A stretch of DNA of 64,000 nt from Volutella citrinella (GCA_034401135.1 JAWZSP010000006.1:3410001-3474000), one strand, 5' to 3'. Shown: positions 9,338 through 21,241, numbered from the stretch's first letter. Translations and numbers: made by a program. The notes: a model not told the origin generated them from the sequence alone.

Positions 9338-12300
9338 GGTGGCGAGTGGGATGGGTGTGAGCGAGGAGGATCAGCGGTGCAGGGTTGAGGTGAGTGAAGC
9401 AACGGCGGTGCCTCAGCCGTCTAGGCGTGTGCGAATAATCTGTGCGTGCGTGCACGGAGCGACAGCGGCCGACGGCGGTGCGAAAAGAGGACGCTGGGTG
9501 ATGGCGGGCTTGGGTGAGTCGGCGAAGTGTGTGGCAAAATGCAGAGGATGGTAATGATGCCAACGACGATAGAAAAAAATATGGTGAGGATGGGAAGAAG
9601 GCGGGCGCACAGCTTGATGGAGGGGGCGGGGTTTAGCAACAGGAAGCACAACGGGACGAGGGTGACGACGGGGAAGGGTGAGACCCTCCAGCTGGTTTTC
9701 CCCCCCTGTAGGTAGTGCCAGGTACCCCGTTTTGACGTCGGTAGTGTCGGTAGTTGGGTAACGGGCCAGCGAGACGAAGGAATAGTGGATATGGAAGGGG
9801 CATGAATGAATGAGCCGGGTTCGGGGCCAAGTGCGGGTAAATTGAGGAGCAAGCGGAGGCAAGTGGCCGACGAGAAACGGCTTCCGAAGATTGATGATCG
9901 TAATGTCCGTGCTGTGTCCGCAGCCGTCGTTGTCGCTCTGACGGGGGAGGGTTGTGGTGGGTGGTATTACTACTACGATAGGACTGGTAGTAGAATGTAT
10001 GCGATTGTCGGGGAGAAACACGCGGTGATATCGTGCGAGATGGATACCGCAAGTCTGTGGCACAGCCCTGGCATCCCTTGCCACTAATAATATTAGTAGA
10101 GAGAAAAGGACAGGAATAAAATAGAACGAAACGGGAGCCAAGCCTGACGAGGGGACCACCCGCCGGGCACGTCAGAATGATGAGCGAGGTGGCTTGGGTG
10201 CAAGGCTGACCTCGACTGGTGACCACTCATACCCGCCTCAACTCAAACTGCCTGTTCCTCTGGCGACCTCTGGTGAAGGCGATGCTACAGCCAGCGAGCC
10301 TGGGCGAGATAGGCGCGAGATCCACGTTACAGCCCACCGTCATCCACCCAAGACCAAGCAACAAACGTTGGCATGCTGCCACCCGGGTCGTCCATCGATC
10401 CACGCTTGGCTTGGTATTGCCGCTCTGCTGAGATGCCTCTCCGGCAGCTGGCGGTGGACTTCCCTTCATCCATGCCACAGATCCATCCATCCCACCCGGC
10501 GCCTCGGATGGGAAACCCCGACAGTGTAACCGGCCCGCCTCGCCTCGCGCCGCACGAGACGCCTTTGTCAAGACTGGTTGGCTGGCGAGATAATGAGGCA
10601 CCATAGGCACTGCAGCGGTTCAATCAATGCGAGTCCTTGCACAGCAGGTTCCCTGCCTTGGCTGGGGTATCCAGGCAATATGCTTTTGTGCTTGTCGTTT
10701 CAATGACATGCATCGAGTGTCATTTGACACCGCCCAGTGGTCGAGCTAAGGCAAGGAACGGACAGAGCACTCTTGATTCGCACATGGTGGAAACTGTATG
10801 GTTGCACTAGAGTTTAGTCCTTGAGCTCGGGGCTGGCCTTTACCTTTTGCCTCGCCAGCTTAGGTGCTCACTCACCGCCCAGATTGGGGCAAGCCCTCCC
10901 TGCGCCGCCCCGATGGTTGTACAGAGTAGCTCGTGGTGGCTGTGGTGTCATTCCATCCTTGCCGCTTTGGATCCGGTGCAATTGTCATGGATAACGGTCA
11001 GCCAACTGCATCAGAGGAGGCGGGGGGGCTTGCGGGCGCCCGTTCCCTAGGCTCTCCTGTCCGTTCTTGCCTGCGTTCCTATCCATGCCCTCTTGTTCGT
11101 CGTTTCCCTACCCGAGGCGATTGGGGGATGGGATGAGATGCTGGTAGGGGTGCTAAAGGCGGTTGAGTGACAGCCAGGCCCCCCCTCCCCAGCCCCAGGA
11201 TGGCCGAATACAACCTAATTGCCATGCAGGCTGTTGTTGCCACTGGTTGGGCGACCAATGCCCGGGTGCCCAGCAACTTAGCCCGGATGTCGGGTTGCAG
11301 TGAGATTTGGGGTGTGGCGGATCTTGAAATCAGCTGTCTCCCGATTGCAGAATCAAAGAGCGTAAGGGACAGCCTGTTGTTCTTGCTGCTGCCGCCGTCC
11401 AGGAGCAATCGAAGCGGCAGTGGGCGACCTCCAAGTACCTGAGGTATTCGGGGCGGGTCCAGCCCATGACGTAGCCATAATTGGTTTGGGGGTCGGGTGG
11501 ATTCCATGCTTGACAGCGCCCCTCCTTCAACCAGCAAAAAGACCCAGGCGCGCAAAAAAAAAATAAAAAACCCCTCCATCTAGCCAGGTCAACCCCGCCA
11601 ACCCCTCCAAACTAATGCTTCAACCCCTCCACCAACCGCTCACCACTCATCCGCTCTTGACTTCCATGCCAATTTCGGCTCTGAAACTAGTTCAGGTTGC
11701 AGCTCAAAATCAGTTTGCAGTGTATTAGCACACATGTAGGATTCTGGCTTCTCTTAGTCCCCTTGCAAGAATTTCCGAGCCTCACACCACACATTTACTC
11801 CCAATTGACTATAGACTGCGTGAAAGAAAGACGGTGGCATCCAGCCCAATGCTTTTCCCTCCGTCCGTTCCTGCCAAGTAGCTCCTGATGGGTTGTAGGG
11901 AACGTAAGCTACTCTCCACTCTGGAGGTTGCACTTGCCTCCGGCCCTGGAGACCGCATGCGCCAGGTTCAATGGATACTGCAACCAGAGTCGTAGTTGCC
12001 AATTTACATTTGCATGGACTTCGAACTGTAGGCTTTGTTCATCACTTACCTTGCTATAGTTCCTTAGGTAAGACTGACCAACGCCTGTACACCCGTCAGA
12101 TTTGCACATACCAGCTGGATGCCCCCGTGAACCGGCCTCAGTCGCTCGTGACACCGATCCCCGCCGAAACCTGCATCTCAAGGACCCGGCCCATCCATCT
12201 ACAGCGCTAACAGCTGGTCTCACCCCTTAGCGTTGCGCCCACATCCCGTCAGTCAGAGCGAAAAACTGTTGCTTCACATTTCTTTCTGACGCTCGACACA

Positions 12301-12870
12301 GGAATTCCATCTGTTCAGCAAGCCGGCCTCTCACTGCCCCTGCTTATTTGAGTTCCCCGGATATCACTGTGCAACCTTCATTGCTTCACGCGTCAGCGTT
12401 GGGCAGCTTGGGCTTCGCTACGTGTTGCACAAAAAAGCAGCCAAGCCAAGCCACGAACTGCGTGGTCCGTTGTGGTCGTCTTCTCCCAGGCTGCAATAGC
12501 TTCCCGCTGGGCCCATCCGTAGCATTCTCACGCCTTCTGTCACACACATCCTGGGGCAGCTTGAGTGGCCAAGTCCTGCCTCTCGTGTCAGTTGTCACCG
12601 CTACCACGCACCGACTCTTGAAAGTTGACACCCCGACTCCAATCCCTGCACCAGCCCTGTGTCACCATCCATCACCAAACGCCTCCATTCCCTTTTTTTT
12701 GCCTCCCTCTCAGCTCTAGATCCCTCCACGGTTGCAACCCCGTTCGTTGCTCCTAGCCTGAGCCCTGAGCTTGCCATTGTCGCCGCACTATTATCACCAA
12801 GCTTTGGCTTATCTCGTCCAGCTCCTCTGACATACGCGAGGAGGACGCTCTCCACTGCTGCCACTTCGCC
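9338..12870. other. Long intergenic region between divergent genes
   Basis: About 3.5 kb between two divergently transcribed genes (6-phosphogluconolactonase on the minus strand, the SET gene on the plus strand). Frames up to 248 residues exist next to the lactonase promoter (around 9413-10159, minus) but are rich in P, H and R with no domain, so I read them as chance frames in GC-rich DNA. The last 300 bases before 12871 are pyrimidine-rich, as in fungal promoters and leaders. Confidence 0.45.
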
Positions 12871-14571
12871 ATGGCTCCGGATCTTGAGGAACGCCGTGGC
12901 CTACTGCTAGCTCGACGCTCGCAGCTGACTGAGGAACTCGCCAGCGAGCCCTATGATCTCATCCGATACCTGGAGCGTGCTATCGTCTACTCGGACTTAG
13001 GCTACCCAGACCTCGCCACCGGCGATGCCTACCGGGCCCTCCTTCTGACTGACGAGGTTTTGAATGAGGGTTTCGAGTACCATGAACAGGCCCTTGCCGC
13101 CCTCCAGGTTTATTCGTCCAAACCTGTTTCCCAAACCTTGGCCCATGGAAACCTAGCTGAGGATGACCTGAATGTTACTGTCGCCGAGGCAGATGCAGAT
13201 GTTACCGAAGAAGACCTTGCCTTGAGGCGCCTGGCCACCTTGGCTTCCGTCCGCGCTTATCAGATTATGTCCTTAAGTCTCCTTCTATGCGGTTGCCTCC
13301 AGAGCGCAGCTCAGTTCTGCATTCGGGGATTAGAACTTTGCCCAGGAAACCAAGAGTTACTAGACACAAAGGAGAACATTGTCACCGTTGGGCGCCGTCG
13401 ACTCCGCCGCGACGACGTCAATCTTCACTCGGCCAGCTTACCAAACCGCGGGTTGGTGCGACGCGAGGTCTACCCATGGAACGACCATGAGCCTGACCGC
13501 TTCTCGCCCGAGTCACTGGCCGATCTGAACGCCCACCTGAGCGAGATGGCCCCAAAGTGTGCTGTTCAAGTCGCCACGCTTCCCGTCTTGCTGGAGGGCG
13601 CCAGTAACACGGACGATTACGAGGTCATCCCAACATGTAAGCAACTAGGAGTCTTTGCGCAGGAAGACATCGCACCCGGCGAGGCTGTTCTCCGGGAGTA
13701 CTCGCTCCTCACTGCCAACAACCGGCTCAAGGAGCCTGTCTGCGATGCGTGCAGCTCCGAGCTGCCGCCGCTGGGAAGCGAGAATGAAGCGGTAAACTGC
13801 CCCGAGTGCTACGACACAGTCTTTTGTACCCAGTATTGTCTGGACCAAGCCCAGGAACGATATCACCCTGCAGTCTGTGACAAGGATGTCGACGCCATCG
13901 CCAAGGACCCTGATGCCTTCGAGGCCGACGAAACCTTGCACATGCTGCTCCTGTCCCGTGTCCTGGCCATTGCTGCTCACGAGGAAATACACCCTCTCGA
14001 GGTTCGCGAGGTCAAGTACATCTGGGGCGACTTCGTCCCCAGCCGCGCCAATGACATTGACGTGTCACCCAAGGCCGGGCCTCCCCCGGAGTGGACGCTG
14101 CCCTTCTCGTTCAAGTACAATATCGAGACGCCCCTCCACGTGCTCGAGAAGATGGACATCAACATCTACGAGACCCTGGCCACATACGATCTGTGGGTGC
14201 TCAATACCCTGTATGCCAAGTTCCGTGGCACTGCCTCAGCCCGCAAGAGCCTGCGCGACGGGCGCCCTGACGTCGCCGCCGTCCATCCCTACTGGTGCCT
14301 CGCCAACCACGACTGCGACCCCAACGTCACCTGGGAGTGGGGTGGCCGCATGGTCCTAGAGGCTAGGCGGAAACGCGTCGTCGACGGCCGAGAAGGCGGC
14401 ATCAAACGCGGCGAGGAGATCCTCAACCATTACTGCGATGTCGACCTGCCCGTCCAACAGCGTCGTGAGTGGGCGCGGGGCAGTTTGGGAGGCTGGTGCA
14501 TGTGTAAACGCTGCCGCGACGAAGCCGCAGCCGCGGAAAAGGACGAGGGAGGTCCGGAAAAGAAGGAATGA
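12871..14571 (+). CDS. SMYD-like SET-domain protein
   Basis: An intronless 566-residue protein, probably a protein-lysine methyltransferase using S-adenosylmethionine. Residues 1-180 form a helical, TPR-like region. The split SET core begins near residue 256 (LGVFAQEDIAPGEAVL). It is interrupted by a Cys-rich, MYND-like insert: C291, C294, C310, C313, C319, C323 and a later H/C pair near 331-336. The SET signature follows: NHDCDPN at 479-485 and GEEILNHYCD at 514-523 (the classic GEEI-x-x-x-Y). The post-SET zinc site is C543, C545 and C548. This order of SET, zinc insert, SET and post-SET is that of the SMYD/Set5/Set6 group. The substrate cannot be read from sequence; some relatives act on histones and others on non-histone proteins. 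The protein ends in a short acidic/basic tail. It converges on the calponin-homology gene, about 420 bases away. Confidence 0.88.
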   Translation: MAPDLEERRGLLLARRSQLTEELASEPYDLIRYLERAIVYSDLGYPDLATGDAYRALLLTDEVLNEGFEYHEQALAALQVYSSKPVSQTLAHGNLAEDDLNVTVAEADADVTEEDLALRRLATLASVRAYQIMSLSLLLCGCLQSAAQFCIRGLELCPGNQELLDTKENIVTVGRRRLRRDDVNLHSASLPNRGLVRREVYPWNDHEPDRFSPESLADLNAHLSEMAPKCAVQVATLPVLLEGASNTDDYEVIPTCKQLGVFAQEDIAPGEAVLREYSLLTANNRLKEPVCDACSSELPPLGSENEAVNCPECYDTVFCTQYCLDQAQERYHPAVCDKDVDAIAKDPDAFEADETLHMLLLSRVLAIAAHEEIHPLEVREVKYIWGDFVPSRANDIDVSPKAGPPPEWTLPFSFKYNIETPLHVLEKMDINIYETLATYDLWVLNTLYAKFRGTASARKSLRDGRPDVAAVHPYWCLANHDCDPNVTWEWGGRMVLEARRKRVVDGREGGIKRGEEILNHYCDVDLPVQQRREWARGSLGGWCMCKRCRDEAAAAEKDEGGPEKKE

Positions 14572-14990
14572 TGTAGACGCCTCACTGGTGGAGTTTGATG
14601 TGTTCGTTTTCCACATACATGGGGTATTAGCGTTGCATTGTGTTGGGGAAGGCGTTGGTTCAGGTAGACAGCAGGGAACAGGGCAGAACGCGATTCCCAT
14701 AAAAGATCTACATCATGTTTCTACATGTCATCCAAGCGCCCGTTCTGTGTGTAGGCTCGGCCCATGGGCTCATTCCACGCTCGCACGACGCCTCATACAA
14801 CTCAGTTAACATGAAACGAGAAGTTCTGGTTGGATTCTCTAGACTAACGCTCAGGGAAAGCACTGGATTTTGCGCTCCCACTTGACGTTGTCAACCCCAA
14901 AGACAACCAACTCCGTTTTTGTTGATAAGGGCGGCGTCATCCCAACGCTTCAGCCCGCCGTGATAATCCTAGATCATTCCCCCTTCCTTC
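14572..14990. other. Convergent intergenic spacer
   Basis: Spacer between the stop codons of the SET gene and the calponin-homology gene. It probably holds overlapping or adjacent 3' untranslated regions; nothing else is seen. Confidence 0.5.
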
Positions 14991-17094
14991 TCACCTTGGC
15001 TCTGGTAGAGGTCGCGGGCCGACGATTTGTCTCCTGCCCGCGCCGATGCCTTGAGCGCCACGGTTTTGACTGTCACCACCCGCATATCCCGACCACTGCC
15101 CGACATCCCAACGGCCGCCGATGCCACCGCCGATGCCATCAACGCCATCGCCGGAGCGTACGGCCTTGGCCGTCTCCTTCTGGGCCTCCTCCCACTCTTG
15201 CTGACGCTGGCGCTCCATCTCCATCTCCCGCTCGAGTAGCGACTTGGACGCCCATCCGCCAGCCTTGGTCTTAGCCTGGCTCTGGGCGCGGCGCTGGTTC
15301 TCAGCATCGCGCTCCGCGGTAGCACCCAGCTCGCGCGAGTACGTCTGTTGGGGGGCCGCGGACACAGGCGCCGGGTTGCTGGACAGGAAACGGTCCGTTC
15401 GACTTTGGGGAGCCGGGGCAGCGACGGCCGGTTTCGGGCCGACCGCCGGCTTTGAAGGGGCGGGGGACACAGCAGGTTTCGAGGCATAAGCAGTCGGGTC
15501 CGGCAGGGGTCGGCCTCCCGTAGTGTGAGTCTTCACTGGGGGTGGTGCAGCAGTAGTCGGGTCCGGTAGAGGACGAGGTGAGCGCGGCGGAGGTGCAGGA
15601 GGCTCGTCATCGTCATCAGGCAACTGAGGCTCAACATCAGGAAATTGAGGCTGGTCTCGGGAACGTGGCGTCCGTAGCACCTCGCGCTCGTCCTTGGACC
15701 ACGAGTCCATCCTTCTAGGAGGGCTTGCCAGGCTTTCTTGAGGCTTCGGTAGCGGCTTCGGTTTCGCTTCAGGGGCTCCCCGCCCTCCCTGGGCCCGTTC
15801 CTGGCGTTCGCGCTCGTACTTGGCCTCCCGTTCTCGCGCGAGCTCTAGCTCCTTCTCAAGCTCCTGGATCCGGTTCTTGTACCCGCTATCAGCAGATGCC
15901 TCCTTTGACGCGGCCTCCTCTGCCTGGTATTGGCTGAGGAACTGGCCGCGCAGCTTTGCGTCACTGCGGCTTCGGGCTCGTCGACGCTCCTCAGCGATGC
16001 GAGCTTCGGCTTCCTCCTCCTCCTTTCGTCGCTTTTCCTCGGTCAGTTTCCATTGCCGCTCCTCCTCCTCCCATCTCCGTCGCTCGTCCTCGGCGTCCTG
16101 GCGCTCCTTTTCGCGGGCTCGGGCCGTCTCTTCCTCCCAGCGCCTCTCTTCTGCCAGGCGACTGCGCTCCTCTTCAGCCTCCCTCTCTGCTTTCCGCTGA
16201 AGTTGCTCCTCTTCCGCTTCTTGTCGAAGCCGTTCCTCCTCAACTTCCCGCTCCCGCCTTCGGCGCTCCTTCTCTGCAAGACTCGGGACGCGAGGGCCAG
16301 TACTAGTGATCTGCCTTCGTCCACCAAAGGAAATCCCCAGGTTTCCCTGACTAGCGCCCCCCATGTACCCATACTGTGCAATGTTCCACGCTGGCGACGT
16401 GGCTCCCTCGTGCTCCTTCTTGCTCCAGCTGCTCACAGATCCCGGCGACTGTGCCCCATTCCTTGGGCTCTTTGTAGGGCTCCATCTGCCCGATGCAGAG
16501 TCCCCAGTCTTGTGGCCCAGAACCGGGCGCGAGCTGCCGTACGCAGATGAATTGTTGCTATTTATTGAGGCTCCTCGATCGCGGGTTCCGGTCGGCGTGG
16601 ATGGACCTGCGCCCTGTGGCCTGGATCCTATGGCAGAAGGAAAGTTTCTGGGGTTGGCGGCATGCGCTGCTCTACTGAAAGCGCCGAGGCATTGTAGGAC
16701 TTGGGCCGGGTCCTTTCGCTCAAACAGGTCGACTGTGAGAAAGGTATCGTGTTGGTGGAGGTTGAGAGGGGGGGCCTGGCAGGCGCGGAGGAAGAGCGAG
16801 ATGTTCTCCATTTGCACAAAAGGCATTGCAGACTGCTTGAAACGGAGTCCCGGTGCAGGGATAGCAAGATTTGCGAGCCTGTGAAATGTTAGCATCCCAA
16901 CATGCGCCCCTGGGTAGGGTAACATACTTGCACAGAGCGACGCCATCCTTAAGGCCATCGAGGAGATCTGAAGAAGGCAATGACTCGCCAATTGTTTCTT
17001 CGACCCAGGCCCGTGCCTCGTTTGCTGCCGCAGGCGTGTACTTGTCCAGTCGCATCTTGCGCAGATCTTTGTCGAGAGATGACACCGAAGCCAT
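14991..17094 (-). CDS. Calponin-homology (transgelin-like) protein with coiled coil
   Basis: Two exons: 17094-16928 and 16878-14991. The donor is GTATGT, the branch point GCTAAC and the acceptor CAG; the join restores DGVALCKLANLAIPAPG, so the CH domain is continuous and the protein is 684 residues. Residues about 15-130 are a single calponin-homology domain of the transgelin/Scp1 type (LDKYTPAAANEARAWVEETI, then ENISLFLRACQ and HQHDTFLTVDLFE), expected to bind F-actin. After a S/G-rich linker, residues about 235-400 form a highly charged E/R/K coiled coil (repeated EEERR-type heptads). A proline-rich region follows with RPLPDPT repeats (about 480-520), possible SH3 ligands. Yeast Scp1 is only about 200 residues, so this is a long filamentous-fungal form. 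A role in actin patches or the cytokinetic ring is inferred. It is divergent from the complex I assembly factor gene. Confidence 0.9.
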
Positions 17095-17651
17095 GATTCC
17101 TAGGCTTTTTGCGCTAGCGCAACACAACAACTTGGATTTTCGGGCTTCGGGCTGCTTATTATGTATTCACCCTACAGGATAAGGTCTGTAAGAACTGAAG
17201 CCTGTGTCGAGATATGATCGTGATTCGGAATAATGCTGCTGAAGGGGAGGCTGCTCGGTACACCCGGAAGCAAAGGGGAGAAGCCCGAAGGTGCGGCCTG
17301 CCTGGAAGTAGCGTCGGCAAGGATGTCTTGAAGACTAAAGCCACAAGAGTGCTTCTCCTTGTGCGGAAATATGTTGATGGAAGAAGAAAGTTGTCAACAG
17401 CAACCGTTTCGGAAAGGGAGCTATCAGCTTTAGGTATGAGTGACGCCTGCGTAACAAACCCAACGGTGGGGTGGGCGGCGTGGTTCATGACGTGGGCTGG
17501 GGTGGCTGGTGCTGGTGGCGCAGTATCTGCAATCGCTTAGGTGCAAAAAAACAGTGTGGCTGGTGGTGGGGAGGCCTTTAGTCAGTCCTCGACTGTACTT
17601 GGACGACGATGCCACTGCAGAAACTCTCAGCCAAACACCACACAAGGCTCC
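17095..17651. promoter_or_regulatory. Shared promoter region of two divergent genes
   Basis: This 557-base stretch separates the starts of the calponin-homology gene (minus) and the NDUFAF2-like gene (plus), so it must carry both promoters and 5' leaders. I see no clear TATA box or known factor site that I would assign to either gene. Confidence 0.5.
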
Positions 17652-18306
17652 ATGCAAATGGCCACAAAACGCATTGGAACATTTGCGCAGGCATGGTACA
17701 AGTGGAAGGCCCTCCGCCTGCCCTGGCGGAAGCGCTTCCTGGTTGGTGAGTTGCGCATAGCAGCGTCCCTCCTCTCCCACCGTCCAACCTTGCGGGCGCC
17801 TGACTTACACCCGCGCCCAACTCCCAGGATTTGATCTCCAGGGCAATACGTACTGGGAGTTCCGACTCATCCGCGGTACCGGCGGAAACGAGCGCTGGCG
17901 CCGCATCGTCAAGTACCCGCAGTCGACACACCTCTCCCAGGTCAAGGTCAGCCCGCAGTGGCATCAATGGCTGCGATACACCCGACACGAACCCCCGACC
18001 ATCGAGGAGCAGGAGAATGACGTTGTCCGCCAAATCAAGATGAAGAAGCTCGCTGCGGATGCGGATGCGCGATGGGAAGCAAAGCCCCGCGTCATGGAGG
18101 CACCCGACGCCGCCCCGAGGCTGCCTCAGTCTAGCGCCGACGCAGCGCAGCAAGCCCGTGGCGACCAGCCTGGGACGAAGAGCTCCGAGGCCAGTGCGAA
18201 TACGGTGGACGCTGCCGACGATCCATGGGCGAAAGCGAAAGCCCAAGGACCGAGTGAGAACTGGCAGCCCGCCGCGTGGGATCCGACCGGCGGAAAGAAG
18301 CGATGA
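17652..18306 (+). CDS. Complex I assembly factor, NDUFAF2/mimitin family
   Basis: Two exons: 17652-17745 and 17828-18306. The donor GTGAGT and acceptor CCCAG join RFLVG to FDLQGNTYWEF in frame, giving 190 residues. The family signature is clear: GFDLQGNTYWE followed by RWRRIVKYPQ and WHQWLRYTRHEPPTIEE, the B17.2/NDUFA12-related fold shared by NDUFA12 and its paralogue NDUFAF2. The protein lacks the shorter NDUFA12 ending and instead has a long hydrophilic C-terminal tail (about 110-190) ending in a W-rich motif (NWQPAAWDPTGGKKR), as in fungal mimitin/N7BML proteins. The expected role is late assembly of mitochondrial NADH:ubiquinone oxidoreductase. A second in-frame ATG lies two codons after the first, so the start is uncertain by two residues. 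The gene converges on the next one, about 170 bases away. Confidence 0.9.
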
Positions 18307-18476
18307 GAGAATGCCACAGAAGCAACGAACTGTACACTAGTGTATTCAAAGGGTAAAAAGGGAGCAGGCAGGGGGGGGCATCCTCCGCGTGGTCATTATT
18401 CATTAAGTCGTAATCTACTGAGTATGTATATGTATGTACAACGGAATACACCAGCAAAATCTGGTACGCCTGCAAT

Positions 18477-20242
18477 CTAGGAGATCGTCTCGCTAGCGCC
18501 TTTTAAAACATCGAGCAGTATGCGGATTCGCTCACCGGAGCTTGTCAAAACTTGATGCGCCTCTTCGTCTGTCATCTCCCCTTTCGCCTTCCCTGATCGC
18601 CGTTTCTTGGCTTTAGTTTCCCTGGCACGAATGCCCTTCTCGGCCGCAGCAGCAAACTCGTCAGTATGCTGCAGCATGTCGCACATCCATAGAAGCTGGA
18701 TAGAGCTCTCCACCAGCAAGGATAGCTTGGCATTGTCTTCCATTGCAACAGTGTTGGCGGGGTAAGGAAGATAGCAGTGCTGCAGTATCGGCGTGGTTAG
18801 GCTACCCTCAGCATCAGCCGTCGGATCAATCTTGGCTGGGTTCTTGTACGTTGAGGGCAGAAGAAGGTGGAACAACTCTTTTGTGATGGTGATGTGTGAG
18901 CTGGCGAGGAGTGGGTTTCTTCGCTGCGAAACAAAAAGGGAATAGGCTTCCAGCGGTAACAGTTTGACGGCAGCGGCATACTCCTCGTAAAGCCGGCCAA
19001 GCTCCCGATGATCGTGTATGGAGTGCACCACTGCGGACAATAGCTTGAAAAGCCGCAGACGGACATCCATCGACTCGATCAGCCCCGTATTCATCGTCTC
19101 AGGTTGTCGTTGCTTTCGCCCATCTTTGGGCTTTTGCGGCGTCGGGGGTTCCGAGACGCCCGATGACATGGACTCATCATCAAGATAGTCTCCGAATTTG
19201 TTGTTTTCCAAGTCCACCACTTGGTCGCGTTTTCGCTTCTTAGACTCTTGATTGGGACCGCGGTGCTCCTTCTCGAATACCTCGCGGAACGCTGAGGAGG
19301 AAACCTCGCCTCCATCGGCAAAGAGCGCCCTAAATATTCCCTTGATCCCGCTTGTTCTACCGTTCCGTTGGTCCATGTACATGACCATGATGGCCTCTCT
19401 CCGAGAAGTCTGTGGCGGCTCTCCCTCCTCGCCATTGGCTCTGTGGGCTTCTTGATCACGGCGCTCTCTCTCAGTCCAGTCCGACTCAAGCATGTCGAGC
19501 ATGAATTCGAGCCAAACTTTCCAATACCGCCATCGGTGCGGGTATAATGTGCTGCAGTTGAAAGCCCAGCCGACAGTCGACCAAAAGTCTCCTCCCCGAC
19601 ACCACAAGCTCCCTTCGTTGGAAAGCCTTCCTCGCAATTTCTCCTCGTCCCCGCTCAAATCCCCGTCCGAGAGATCGCTGTCATTAGCATGGGAGTGGTG
19701 GCCTCTCCGAAATGCGACGCGCGGAATAGCGCGGAATTGAAAGGCGGTGCGGAAGTCGGCGTTGACGGGCCCAACTAGGGCGAGAATATTTCGAAGGTAG
19801 TCGAGAGCTCGTGAGGATACAACCAAGTGCTCCTTCTTCTCGACTCGTGTTGTATGCAGCGGGTGGATGACGATGGTACTGAGGAGGGCGAGGTGGCTTG
19901 GCGGAGGGATCATGATGGGCTTCGCCCGAGCGGGATGCTTTTTGGATCCCCCGGAGGCTGCGAGGCTGTTTAGGAGATTGATGGCACCGAGGTCTAGTCT
20001 TTTTATCAGAAACAGGGTCATAACAGCGCCAGGCATGTTAGGAGGGGCATACAGAGCTGCTCCTCGAGGAAAATCTGGCAGTGCCCCTTCAACTCGCGGG
20101 GCAGTGGCCGCGCATCGTGATACGGGCACGGGGGTCCGGAGACGGGGCTGCTAGCGGCGGTTGACTGGTCTATGATCGAGTCCTGGGCAGTAACAAACGA
20201 CCCAGGAGAAGAGAGGTTGCTGGAGGAAGGCGGATAGGCCAT
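18477..20242 (-). CDS. Conserved-looking fungal protein, function unknown
   Basis: Best model: exon 1 is 20242-20053 and exon 2 is 19993-18477, joined through a 59-base intron (donor GTATGC, CTAAC inside, acceptor TAG). The join reads LEEQLYLGAINLLNSL and gives 568 residues. Without this intron the long frame would start at 20129 with a low-quality segment. Residues 1-45 are disordered. A helical region follows (about 55-160), then an acidic linker (NDSDLSDGDLSGDEEKLRG) and a Trp-rich block (FWSTVGWAFNCS, HRWRYWKVWLEFMLDMLESDW, about 200-245) that looks like a buried helical-repeat core. A KKRKR basic stretch near 325 is a possible nuclear signal, and two further helical blocks lie at 370-430 and 455-560, with a KKRR cluster near 535. 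There are no enzyme motifs, signal peptide or membrane segments. I do not recognise the family; nuclear location is an inference. Confidence 0.85.
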
Positions 20243-21241
20243 GTTGGCTTGAATCTGCCCACGACGAGGCGCGCGACAGCGACAGCGAAAGATGGGAAGA
20301 CGATAAACTTGGGTGCTCTACGCGCCCAGAAAGCCACGAGAAACGCGACTGCCCATGAATGGCCCAAGGCAACTGAAACCCCACTGTTAAGCGCACGCAC
20401 TGTAACACGGTGCGAGGCTTGTCCTCCAATTGCCACCATGTGCGGGGCATGTACTGCACAGTAGCGCCCGAATGCGCCGGTCACCGAGAAGCTGTGTCGC
20501 TGAGCCACGGGCATTGTGGCTGGTACAGTACGTGCTTAGCAAGCTGAACACGGTGTTAGGTAGCCCCGGCGTAAATCTCCAATAGCAGTATCAACCTCTG
20601 TCCCAGGTCATCTCCATCAATGGATGACTTAAAGCCAATGCCTACCTATTTCCTATCTCCGTCCGTTCTGGTTTCGAGATCCCAGGTCTTGCAAATGAAA
20701 TATTAGCATTGGCAACTTGGGCTCATGACTTCGATTAGCTATTCCACAAAACCCCCTCCCATGATCCCATGACAGTCTGAGAAGAACAACGATTGTTAAG
20801 TTGTCCTTGAAAAGGTTCCTGCACATGTGGATTCGCAAATTGACTTATTGAACTCTTGGTTTTTCTTTTCTATTAACAGTGGATATGGCACCGCGTGGGC
20901 ACTCGACTCTAATAAAGTAACGACGTGTATGCCGGAGGGCACCAGGGCGAAGGCATACCTCGCCATCCCGTTCCCAAGCACCTCTAGCCCCTAGATGCAG
21001 GTTCTATATCCATCCATGCAGGTATTTCCGTGAAATTGCTTCCCTTTGCCGAAACGCCGTCAATATGCCAATTGTGCGCTGCGCGCAGTGCCCTGGGGGT
21101 GGTCTAATATCTATCTATCTTGCGTGCCCCAATATGATGTAACTCGAAAGACAAAGGAAAGAAAACATTAAGTGTGTTGGTGTAAGTGTATGTGTTGAAG
21201 AGGCTCCAGCAGAGCCGAGAGTGGGTTGGTTCGGGGAGTCT
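20243..21241. other. Intergenic region
   Basis: About 1 kb holding the promoter of the upstream minus-strand gene and the 3' region of the MFS transporter. No gene or RNA is recognised. Confidence 0.5.

Noticed and set aside
9413..10159. 248-codon open frame on the minus strand with a hydrophobic start
   Set aside because: It sits directly in front of the 6-phosphogluconolactonase start and is H/P/R-rich without a domain. It is more likely leader and promoter DNA.
15930..16550. 206-codon open frame on the plus strand
   Set aside because: It is the antisense of the E/R/K coiled coil in the calponin-homology gene, which gives long L/S-rich frames by codon bias.
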